From Fasciola hepatica (lineage: Eukaryota > Platyhelminthes > Trematoda > Plagiorchiida > Fasciolidae): a DNA stretch of 64,000 nt. Positions 48,701 to 59,491 of the stretch are shown here, piece after piece. Below the pieces are notes generated by a model. It made no database searches. It was given only the letters and a program-made list of their open reading frames with translations, and was not told the DNA's origin. The stretch covers positions 1,427,501 through 1,491,500 of the forward strand of contig CANUEZ040000168.1 in assembly GCA_948099385.1 (NCBI GenBank), read 5' to 3'. Every line of letters starts with the position of its first letter. Position 1 is the first letter of the stretch. The translations under genes were made by a program, and so were the position numbers.

Positions 48701-50129
48701 TCAAGCTGATTCTAAAAAACAACGACGGGACTGTAGTTTTGACCGTACAAGTATGCATTTAATTTAACACACGACTATATCCGATAGGTAATATCACTCA
48801 AAAGCATGAGTTGTATGAAATGAAAGCGATCTTTCACCTTAACGAAATAAACTTGCACAAGCTCCATGGTTCTGGCTACCTTACTATCCCAGAAAATGCT
48901 GGATCAAATGTGACAAAGAAGCTTTGTTTGCCTCCATGGATCAGTGGCAATAGCACCATTTGAAAGGTTCTGTTCAATGACAGTCAAGTAAATCAGTGAT
49001 TGTCTTTCATCTGCTTCTGATTTTTACTTTTTGAGGGAATCTATCGGGTGTCCACAATAAGCTCATTGTGTTCTTAAAAATTGTAGCTGGCACTGAGGTA
49101 ATAGTTCAGGACTGACTGCCGATGGAGTGGAGTGAGCTGTTCACCCTCTTCAGGTCAGATTGGGGGGCCACACTGAACGTTTGGTTACAACCCATTATGA
49201 CACCTAGAGAACATTTTAGACTACTTGAGATGTACGTAAATAGTTATCAACAAATACTATCCGCCAGTCGTCACCTCTAAACTGACATCAGTTATCAACC
49301 ACGGATCTTATCGGATGTATCATGTTTTGAGTTCACATACGTTATATAGAATCGGGGTAGTAAGGCAAGAGAAAACCCAGTATTACATTACGCCCAGAAG
49401 TTGCGAAACTTGTTCTCCAGGTAATTTCCTGTCACTTTAAGGTAGTTTTTCGGCGCCGAAAGATAACGCAACTTCGAACCTTTGATTGGTTTATGTAGAT
49501 CTACATTCTGATAAGAGCTAGTACAGCTAATATACAAAACCAATGTACGAGATGAGTGTATTTGCAGACGACGGTAAACAATAGATAACCTGAGTTTTTC
49601 GACACCGAATAACTTTAGTTCTTGCTTTTTAACGAGTCTCTCGTGGTACGCATAATGCGAAAAGTCAGTTATTTTGCTGCGTCAACGAGTCACTCATCAA
49701 TGAAAATATTGAGAGGCATCAAAAATAATTACTTCCAAGGCATTGATGGCTTACGTAAGTCCCGCGCATCCAGTCGTCGTGCATACTAGTCAAATCTTAC
49801 ATCAATATATCAAGGAGATGTTTGATTTTACAAATGCAATCCTTCGGGTTACTCGAAGGAGAAGCTGAAACACATGACTAAAAATCAATCTTCATCTAAT
49901 CCATGAAGCGGTTCAGTAGGTTTTTACACTGATCAGATTCTAATGCATTTGTGAACTGGTTTGTTCCGATATAAGACTCAACGAGAAATTCATCGAGAAT
50001 AAATTCATGTGATCTGCCGGGTTTGTCGCGGACTCATAAATGTGAGTAAAAAAGTGTACCCTTAAAACCATCATCACATTTGTTGTGATGTAATTATCAA
50101 GTCGCGATTTTGATGTCACGCATGTTTTC
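45716..50129. other. Unassigned intergenic sequence
   Basis: Only short unmatched frames are seen. A minus-strand FLLSPIPRDF near 46400 vaguely recalls the LSP box of LINE RTs (see 7653-8226) but is too short to call. Confidence 0.4.
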
Positions 50130-50500
50130 ATTCTTCCTCTTGTCCATCACTGTTTTCCTCCGGACTTACTCTACAGTTTTCACGTAATTTCCCTGGTGTA
50201 CTTAAGAAATGTTTTATCACACTACTCTGCGGCCTGATCATTATCAGTCGCGTTTCTTTGATTCCTGTGGGCTTTTTTTCTACAAAGTGTAAAAAATCAG
50301 CCACAAAGATTTCCGCAGACAGTAACCATCCTCTGAAACATGACTTATCTGCATGCCTTTCGAGTTCCTTCACAGATTCCGCATTTAGATTCATCCCGTC
50401 TCCCATAAATATCTTTCGCAACTCCACGGTGCCTTGTTTAGTAAGAGTTTTGGTCAACAAAATGAGTCGTCCAGGAATTTTGTATGATCCTTGTTAGCTG
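50130..50500 (+). mobile_element. CR1-like LINE, RT C-terminal tail fragment
   Basis: Plus-strand reading FPGVLKKCFITLLCG, IISRVSLIPVGFF, then HPLKHDLSACLSS and IFRNSTVPCLVRVLVNK. This is collinear with the C-terminal region of the copies at 52449-54890 (FPGLLKKRLRH, GHLSLSQSHQLTRSM) and 57600-61040 (HPLHFDLTLCQSL, LYRNSVHVF). Truncated at the 5-prime side; frames shift between segments. The minus-strand frame at 50128-50460 is its antisense shadow. Confidence 0.75.
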
Positions 50501-50589
50501 AGCTACATTTTTCTGCGGTTTTTGGTTTCTATGCTAATTTCAAGGTGACAATGATCAGTTTTCCTGCTTTGAATCGGCTTTATTCATAA

Positions 50590-52385
50590 CCTACCGAAGT
50601 CCTGAATACAATAAAATACAAGACAATAAAACCAGAAATTCGATGAGACTGCGGGTTGGCGGAGCCCTCACATAAATGAGTGTAAATTGATCATTCCAGC
50701 CTTGGCCAGAGTAAAACTCTGCTTGCTGCTCACGGATTCTATCTTCTCTTTGTGATGACAGCCTACGAAGAACAGCGAACACCAGGATTGTTGAGGCGAC
50801 CTGGATTAAACTGATTCTCCCATGATTGTTACTGAAAGTTCGTGATCCTTCCTTGAAGGCGAGGACTTGAGTCGATTCTATTGAATACCGAAGCATTTGC
50901 TGTTCTTCCTTAACTTAGGAAAACACGTGTCAGTTAACCACCATTTCGTACCCTGCTTCTTTCAGTACAGTTTGTAATGGGTCATCTGAGCCTGGTGTCT
51001 CTTGGCTTTTGAGGAGTGCAAGTAAAATACAAATTTCAGCCTCTCTGGGGGAGGGGCTAAGGACACGGACCGCTGGGTAATACGTTCATTAAGAGCTGTG
51101 GCGACTGGCGTAGGAGGCCAGCGGAATGGTAGGTTGAACTGCTTAGCTTATCTTTCTAGGAGCCGAGGAAGACTACGAAGCAGTATTTGGCCGGTGGCAT
51201 AAAGTATTTCGCAGAAATGGCGTCCTTTGGTGCAGGTGTTATGGATAGCGTGAAACAGCCCTCAAAATTTCCTCGGGAGACAAGAGCTAATTTCATCTTA
51301 GTAGCGCTTTCCGATCACCAGTTCTCGCGATCGTTTCCTAGACTTGCAGTGAGCCCACGCTTTATGGCTAGATGGGCTCCGTTTACATCTAAGTTCGTGG
51401 GGATCGATCTGATGATATTCAGAAGCCAGAAGAAATTGGCCATTATCCAGGGACTTACCCGCCGGGAAATACTGCTGAAACTAGCCAAGCAAGCAAAAAT
51501 GAGGTCTGATCTGTCGATAGTTCAAAGTTTCTTCAAAGGCTTCTAATCACTGAGCAAAAGGCTAAGTGCAGCGATCAGAAGCCGTTGAACATTACTAAAC
51601 TTGGCTACGATCAACACCAATTCTCAAGCGCATTGAGTACAAACTTCGTTCTGGGGGCCATGGTGGGACGGCTCTAAATCTATCTCTTAACTCACTCTGG
51701 AATTCGGTCGAAACGGCAGACTTCTAGAGTCTGCAGATATCCGCTTGAGATACCGTCTTCCCAGCAGTTTCACCAATGCATATTGACTGTGTGGCACACG
51801 CTTATGCGTGATCAGAATCAAGACCGGTTCTGCTGTGTGAACGGCCTTGCCATCGATGACTAGTTCCAATGCGATCTATCTGAGCCCAGTCCTCAGTTGA
51901 GGAATGAGCTCACTAAATGGCTGAAATGGCGCTTTGTGAGGCCGATGCTGGATAGATACTGCCGGTGATAAAGAGTAGATTTATGAAGGTTTCGTCATTG
52001 TCCGAGTGGCAGGGGTTACGACCAAGAAGACCTTCTAGGTGATTTTCGCTCGGTTCTAGAAAGTCGACGTCCGTTTTCTGTGCTGTGCTTATTAGGTCGT
52101 GAAGACGTTTGTAGAACCTATCCTTCGCAGCATCCGAACTACAATCTATGGGTGCGTACGCAGAAAATACAAACAGGCTTCGCCTGTTAGCTCTTGTTCT
52201 GGGTACAATGCATAATCCTCTGATTCGTACGTCACATAGTCGACCATCAAACTGGAATCCACCAGAGAAGGCCAGCTTCATCTCTCCATCAAGTGGGCCC
52301 CTTGAAAGGTTGCTCTACTATTCTGGTCCCTTTTCGATGGAATTATTTTGTACATGCAGTCCTCTAGCGCGATGATATCCTCGGA
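50590..52385 (-). mobile_element. Degenerate RTE-like LINE: endonuclease plus RT N-terminal half
   Basis: Minus strand, high to low: endonuclease with GEMKLAFSGGFQFDGRLCDV, RIRGLCIVPRTRANRRSLFV, FSAYAPIDCSSDAAKDRFYK and a LEPSENHLEGLLG segment where GDFNA would be (51913-52300). Next a linker with SESATKMKLALVSRGNFEG (about 51270-51330), then LLKSQETPGSDDPLQTVLKE (about 50950-51030, the KAPG-D-I box). Last is GRISLIQVASTILVFAVLRR, REDRIREQQAEFYSGQGW and an eroded motif A (50591-50896). Stops and deletions abound. The plus-strand 119-codon frame at 51187-51546 is antisense to this element. The catalytic YADD region is absent, so the copy is 3-prime truncated at about 50590. Confidence 0.82.
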
Positions 52386-52448
52386 AAAATATTCAAAATA
52401 TTCAATATTCAATAAGTCTCGGATCGCCTACCATCAAATTACGGTAGT

Positions 52449-54890
52449 GTGAGGAAGTGCACAAGAGTCGGGTGGCAGGTAGGTCTTAGTCGCACACTAA
52501 CGGACTATGTGACAGTTCCAAGCGTGTTGTGTAATAAAGTGCGTTCCCTGTTTCACAAGCTTTCGGACTTAACTCACCTGCTTATGGCTCGAGTCTTTCG
52601 AAATACACGTATGGTACGCCTTCAGGAAACCTGGCTGAAAGCTAGCGGGGAAGATTCGGTGCTCAAAATGGAAGATTATTCATGCTTCCTTCAGGATGTT
52701 TCCCCGTACATCAATTCCAAGTAGAGCAGCAAATCCAGTGTTTTTTCCTCACTACTTTAATGGGATTGACTGTGTATCTGTCTCATGTCGTCGCCAATTT
52801 TCCCGTCTTGACCATATCACTATCTTAAACGTTTACTCAACTCCACAAAGTTCACATGGCCTAGTTAAGTCCTTTGGTGATTCTTTCCTACCTTCCTTGT
52901 ACTGCAGCGTATTACATCTTCGTCCAAAAATATACTCAAAATTTAGTCACTTATCTCTCTCACACACTCAACAGAACCGTTTTTCTAACCGGAACTTATC
53001 TAAAGAAAACCTTTCTCTGTTTAACCGTTCTTTATTTCTCTCCACCTCCAAGCTAACATACTGCTCTAGCCATTCCCTATCGGTATATTTAAGTACCGAA
53101 ATTATAAGCCGCATCTTTAACACTTGCTGTCCCTTTGAAAAGGTTTACTTCCATCTGGGAAGAGTAGCCTCATCGTATCTCAAAAGGTCACGCAGGAAGC
53201 AGTTGGCTTACAAAAAGCGCAACCCTCCTGAGGTCCTTGAACTATCAACCTTGAACAAAAATGAAATCAAACGCCTAAACTTAGTATTCTGTCAACAGTT
53301 TCCACACTCCAAGAACACTGAAGGTAGGTGGCAGAGGATCAAACGTCTCCGTAGCCAGCAGAAAAATCTCCCTCTGAGGACGTAGATGTTGACCGCCTGA
53401 ATTTTCGGCTCATTCGTTACTCGAATGACCCTCTCCCAGGTTTCCATCAGGCGAACAACTCGGGAATTGAAAAATTTTCCAGAGAAGTTTTCAAGCTCCT
53501 CAAGCCCACCAAATTATCCAAAGCTTCTGGACCGGACGGTCTATGCTCGGCAGTATTTAAACACGGGGCTGGACCTCTCTCCGAGCTAATGATAAGTCTT
53601 ATTATTCGCTCACTTAAATCGAGTTCCATTCCTGACCTTTGGCGTCTCGTCACAATCATTCCCATACCAAAAGGTTCGAGTAACCTTTCGGAAATCAGAA
53701 ATTTCTGCCCAAATGCACTTTCCAAGTCGGTGCTAAAGCTAGCTGGACGTGCAGCACTTCACAGTTATCAAAATACAGCCAGAATTCCCGCTGACGAGTA
53801 CCAATTCGCTTGTAAACCCAGGCTTTCCACTATGGACGCAGTAGCATGCATGGTCCATTACATTGCAAAATCCCTCCAATCAGTAAGTTGTGCCTGTCTT
53901 GATCACACGTCAGCGTTTAGCAGTGCACCACTATCCTTGCTTCTCAAAAAACTGGACACTTTTAGTTGCCCCGTATACTTACTTGAATGGCTGAAAGACT
54001 ACTGCCCGATTAGAAATCAGTGTACCAAAATTAGAAGTTTCCAGACATCTAAGCAGTACTGGTGTTTTCCAGGCAGCAGTTCTCTCCCCATAACTATTCA
54101 ACGCTCACATTAACGAATTGACTGCAGTCCACCTAGCCCACCTAGTCAAGTAGGCTGATGACGTTGTTTTGTTTTGGTCTGTCTTTCGGCAGTCTGATTT
54201 AGGTGAGTTTCACGAAAGTATTGCACATATCCAACGTTCTTCTGAGCAGTCTGGTCTCCTGGTAAACAGCGTCAAAATTAAACAGTGCATTTTTTCCAAT
54301 TTGCCATCGCGTTTTATAGGATACAGCACTACTGTTGGAGTCACACCTCCTGCACATGTGAAACAAGTTAAATACCTTGGTGTAACTATACAAGGGAACT
54401 TACACTGGTCTTTACGCGTAGAAATTACTGTTGGAAAATGGCACAGATTATCCTATGAAATTCGTAAACTTCGGCTGTTCAGTGCTCCGCAACCTGTCAT
54501 TTCTACCTTCATACACCTGGGTATATTTTCCATTTTTCTGTATTATTCTCCTACAATCTTTCCTGGTCTGTTGAAAAAACGACTACGTCACACTTCGCAG
54601 AGGTTTGCAAATCTTTAGCCTTGTTTCTGGTAGAGAATTAAGAGACCTCATATGGGACTTATGTGGAAGGCCCATAATAGCATCTACTTCTTTTGCAGAG
54701 GAGATCGTTGTGGATTATCCACCTCCACAGCATGGTCATCTTTCTCTGAGCCAATCACATCAGCTAACCCGCTCTATGTGTCGAATGCTTCCTTCCAAAT
54801 TATTTCTGTACATAACTTCTGTGGTCCTCTTCCCTGAGCGTGTTTTACCAAAAAAAGGAGTAAAGTTCTATCCGAACAGTTAACCCGTTT
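52449..54890 (+). mobile_element. CR1-like LINE, copy 1 (endonuclease remnant plus RT)
   Basis: Begins with NKVRSLFHKLSDLTHLLMAR and RLQETWL, the N-terminal endonuclease signature. Next come part of the endonuclease (CRRQFSRLDHITILNVY), then the linker and RT: KASGPDGL (53525), LWRLVTIIPIPKGSS, DAVACMVHYIAKSL, CLDHTSAFSSAPLSLLLKKL (motif A Asp kept), VLSP with a stop before LF, and a TAG in place of Tyr before ADDVVLFW (54151-54165). VKQVKYLGVTIQGNLHWS and the FPGLLKKRLRH C-terminus follow. The C-terminal half of the endonuclease is deleted relative to copy 2. Several stops and frameshifts make it inactive. Confidence 0.88.
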
Positions 54891-57599
54891 TGGATTGTAA
54901 ACCTTTTCCTCATTTTCTCGACAGTTGAAAAGTATCGTAAAAGCGTGCTCAGATCAGCGTAATAATAACAATGATAGTAATGCCATTTAGAACATTTCCA
55001 AGGTCTGTTTGCTCAGAGGCCTTGTTTCAGAACAGCATGGATGAAGTAAGCAACTTTTTGGTCTGCGATAAATTCGATATTGTTCTTAGGTCTTGAATAC
55101 GGGTCTCCTGTAGGGGCTCAGATATACATCCATCTTCTCCAATGTCCTAGCTAACCCAGATCGTTAACCTACGCATATCCGCATGTGCACTTTAAATGTT
55201 GCAAGTCTGAAAGGTGAATTTGGTCTGAAGATAGTTGCGGCATCTGAGAGTGGAGGGCTGGACCAGTTGGCGTACCCTGGACTGTGCCTCGATTCTGCAT
55301 CAGTGGTGAGGAGATAACATAAGCAAACGAATGAGTCTATGGGAAGCTATGTACTCAACAGAGAGTGAATAGAGCTACTTTGTGAGCTAATCATCAAAGT
55401 GGAATGCAATCGAGTATTTCCATGAATTGTTTGTGGACGCAATACTAACTGGTTGCCTTGAACCAAGTAGGCAGTTTTCTAAGTAGTTTGCGGCCCAATA
55501 CTTCATCTATCCAAAGCTACACCCTCATAGCACACACACAAAGCATGAGGTCAGCAACCCACCGGAGGCCGATGACTAATTGCTTAGTTCGTTCGCACCT
55601 CGTATGAGGACGGACATCATGTGTGCACAGTATTTCCTTTCACCACAGACCACCGGCGAGCATAGTTCTGCATACTCTGTACACCGTCCGTGATTGGTTT
55701 AGAATCAGGGTTAAACCATCTTCTCTAGATGGTAAGTAAGTCAACAGGTTGGAGGGTGCCACACTTTTGCCATCTTCCTCAGACTTCGATGAAAATACCT
55801 CCTTCTCGAGAAAATTGGGTGCAAACCTTCAGCAGCAGAGACTGTTTGAAACACACGGTCATTTAGGAGCATTTAGAGAGGATTTAGGGACAGCAGCTAT
55901 CTTGGAACCTAAAACCACCCACATCTGGACATTACAAGATGCTTGGAGTCGACTATTCTATAGATATGAGGGTGTTTCTACTCTGCAAACTACTATCTTT
56001 ACGTTCTAGCTTCAATATTTTGGTCATATAATTCCATCTGGGAACACCCTTTCTCGTGCAAGACGCAAAAACTGACCAAGTCAGAACAATTGCAATCGGG
56101 TTGGATGGAAATCCCTTCGAGTGCTCCAATGTGTCATTAAATAAGAAAAAAGACACATTCAGATGACAGTGTGCATTGATCAGTCTGCGAGGCAAAGCAC
56201 ATTAGTCGTTTTTTGAGAAACCTGATGATGTTCGACTGATCAGAGAAAAAGCCGGGCAATCACATAAACAACTCGCATGACAGACTATCCTGACAGCTCT
56301 CCATCAGATAATCATCATTATGTAATAAGGATCTCCATTTGAAAACAAAGAGGTTGGTCATATGTGGGTTAAGAAAAACGGGTTATATTTGGAAAAATTA
56401 ACAATTCATCAAGTAATAACCTCAGACAAAAAACAATCATTTGAGTGACGGAAAAAGGAGCAAGTCGTTTTCACATGGCGAAGTTTACCGTTGATCTACC
56501 AATAGCATCTGTCTAGGATTTAAACCTGTTTTTGGGTTTCTTCCTCCTGGTGCTGATTCTTGTCCCAAAAGATTTCGAGAAGTGTGGATAGATCCAGCGG
56601 TCAAAGGGAAACATTGTGAGCGATTTCGGTTGTCCGTGACAAGTTCTCGATGAGACCAGACGAGCACTGCGTATTTGACCCCTGTAGCAATCCAGCTGAG
56701 CATGGAGTGACTCAAGAATTTCATACTGTACTTGCCATTTTAAGGACACAATACTGTTGTGAGGAAGTTCAGTGTTACTCCTGTGACATTCGTTGTCAAA
56801 AAGCTGTTTGCCGCAACAGATCTCGTGCACTGATTTGTTATGTCATTCACATCAAAACTGTAGACAGAGGTAAGTCGGCTTCAAGTCACTTTGCAGCAAC
56901 GACTACCATCGTTCCATTGTAAACGTGCATAGAGGATACAATGAAACTTACACAAAGTTTGAATGAACCACTGAGCAGAAAGACAAGTGTGTAACAACAA
57001 GGATAAACGTACTGGAAAGTGTGGGTGGTGAGGTTTTGTGTCTGCGTTGACTGTTTACCCCAGGCGCTTGTCAAAAAATTTTCTTTCCAAGCGAATTATC
57101 TTACTTGACATGTACCACAACTTTCTGCAAGGCGCACATACTGGTTCAACCTGATAACAGCGCCGGGTAGATGAGACAACATATGCTAGGCAAGCTCACT
57201 CATATACTGCCAGAAGTTTTGGCATTTATTTGCACACCAAGTGGAACTGTAATAACGGTATTACAGAATGCGACTCACGTATTCGAAGTCTCATCAATTT
57301 GTTTGTAGAATCAGTGTGAATTGATATGTCAAGAAATAAATGGTAAGCATCTGTGGTGGTTTCTTCTGCACAAGAAAGAGTAGTTTGAAAACGTGTTGGA
57401 GTAGCTGTACCAGAGTCTTTGTGATCATCAGTCTGAACAACTATACTACGCGTTGGTCTACCTTTGGAGTTATTTTTTTTCAAAACTACTTATTTTATTC
57501 AATTCATCATAGGCACATTGCTCCCCCGTAATCATTTGAAGCAATTTATGCTATCGATAAGAGACGCGCTTGAGCAACGGAATGTGTGCCCACTATCAG
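54891..57599. other. Unassigned sequence with a possible RTE endonuclease start
   Basis: Plus strand at about 55190-55240 reads RMCTLNVASLKGEFGL, resembling the first beta strand of RTE-type endonucleases (R-GTWNVRTL). Continuation is unclear. The rest, including frames at 55749-56009 and 56650-56922, is not recognised. Confidence 0.3.
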
Positions 57600-58712
57600 A
57601 AGTCCGAAACTTGGATTGTAATGCTAAGATACGCAAAAGAACTGGTTTACAGGCTGCTCTTAAATACACAAAGCGAAGCAGTATGACTGTTCCCAGCGCC
57701 ATAAGTAATAATGTGCGTTCCCTTTTCCACAAGCCATTGGATCTTATATGTCTGCGTCTGGCCCGCATCTTTAGAAATACTTGCGCTGTACGTATACAAG
57801 AAGCTTGACTGAATGACAATATGAATGACGTAGTAGTGCAAGTAGAAGAATTCTCCTGCTCCCATCAAGACCGTATGCATTGCAAGAGGAAAAAAGGTGG
57901 TGGCATTGCAATCTGCATCAATCGTAAATGGTGCTGCAAGTCCTCCGTGAATTATTCCTACTCATGTGATGGGATTGCTCGTTTAGTAGTATCATGTCGC
58001 CCTAGATTCTCGCGTTTCAGTCAAGTCATTATCGGCAGCATTTACGCAGCACAATATTACTCACAAACCTCAGTTAGAATTTTCCATGATTCATTAGTTC
58101 CTTTAGTTGTGCTTTAGCTTGACGAGAATCTTCACACCATAGTGGAAGAATTTATTCGCGCATCGACACTTCTCCCCTCACTTTCGACTCTTTCCAGTAT
58201 TTATCAAGCTCCGACTCGCGGTGACTCCCAGTTGGACCACATCCTGACCAATTGCTCAGAACGTTTCTCTCAAAGACTAAGTGCACCCATAAGCCCCAGT
58301 GAACACTGCAGATTACAACTTTGGCCCAAAGTATACTCTCGCCGAGGTCGTTTATCTCACACACATTCCAGACCGATAAGTTTCAAACAGAGAACCATTT
58401 CTTTTGAGGGTACATTACTTTGCAATCTTTCATTGTCTGTTGCTACATGGTGATAAAAAGACCATTAACTTCTGTATTTTTTTATCTAAATTTGACAACA
58501 AAAGTGATTAGGCGGATTTTTGATGCTTGTTATCCCATGGAAACCGTTTACATCCAGTCTGGAACAGTGGTTTCTCCACACCTGAAATAGCTGCGCAGGA
58601 GGAAGGAAATATGCTATAGGATGCAAAATAAACTTGAAGTCCCTTGGCTGTCACTTTTGATAAAATCTGAGATCACACGCCTTGATGGTTATTCCTCTCG
58701 ACAGATCCTAAA

Positions 58713-58751
58713 CTTGAAAAGAAAAGCCAGAGTTGCAACATAGCACGATTT
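58713..58751. repeat. Inverted repeat arm (left) of the nested Penelope element
   Basis: 39 bases that are the reverse complement of 59428-59466 with one mismatch. The arm includes TTGCAACATAGCACGATTT. Confidence 0.93.
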
Positions 58752-59491
58752 ATGTCCGGGACGATTTCGCTGCATCTCAACATGGTGCATACTGCAGAAC
58801 GATACTGTTTATATAAGTTCATGTAAAACCCTTATGTTCGACAAATATGGGAAAAATTACAATAGTCAAGTTACGTCACCATGGTAAAGACACATTAACA
58901 AATAGCTGTTTCTGCTGACACAATGTAGGTTTCCATCGATGAATGGCAATCGCTTCAGCAAACCTCAAAAGCCTGGTATTCTTTGCCACGTAAATGACCC
59001 GAAACGCAGTGCTTCGGTCAGCTGGATGTTGCGTCATCAGAAGATGACGAGCGACGGCCGACGACGGGATCTTATGGTTTTGAACGCTGTCATTATGCCT
59101 TCGATCTGACCCTGATTGCATCACAAAACGTAGTACCCAATTTGGAATGTGTTCAACCACTCGGTTACGTAACTGCCGCTCTGTTCGACCCACGTAGGTT
59201 GCTCCGCAACTACACTGAAATTGGTAAATCAGATTCGATTTGGTGTACAGAGATGGACGTTGTTTCACCGAGGGTGTGGGGATCTTAATCGTTTGATGAA
59301 CAATTCTGAGGTCAGCTGCATAATATGTTCGGGCAAGCGCTGATCCAGGTCGTCGTTTTAGCAAGCAATTGACGTCATCACCTTTGAATGGAAGATAAAG
59401 GGTGACTAGTAATTTTTCTACTGACATAAATCGTGCTATGCTGCAACTCTGGCTTTTCTTTTCAAGATTTTTTCGGGAAAAGCATGTTTCA
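58715..59491 (-). mobile_element. Nested Penelope-like element with an uninterrupted GIY-YIG endonuclease
   Basis: Minus-strand frame 58876-59427 is open for 183 codons: MSVEKLLVTLYLPFKG, LARTYYAADLRIVHQTIK, then IYQFQCSCGATYVGRTERQL with RNRVVEHIPNWV (the GIY-YIG core, here TYVGRTE with the conserved Arg), SSAVARHLLMTQHPADRSTA (the H-L-TGH box), AFRVIY and RLLRFAEAIAIHRWKPTLC (catalytic Glu). The endonuclease domain looks intact, but the RT is missing because the copy is 5-prime truncated. It sits inside CR1 copy 2, between 12-bp direct repeats AGATCCTAAACT (58703-58714 and 59492-59503), and 39-bp inverted repeats lie near its ends. Confidence 0.9.
59428..59466. repeat. Inverted repeat arm (right) of the nested Penelope element
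   Basis: 39 bases matching the reverse complement of 58713-58751; it lies upstream of the endonuclease frame in element orientation. A further 25 bases separate it from the target-site duplication. Confidence 0.93.

Noticed and set aside
50128..50460. 110-codon minus-strand frame with a Glu-rich end
   Set aside because: Antisense to the CR1 C-terminal region, whose plus-strand peptide matches two other copies.
51187..51546. 119-codon plus-strand frame
   Set aside because: Lies antisense to the RTE-like linker on the minus strand, which has collinear RTE motifs on both sides.
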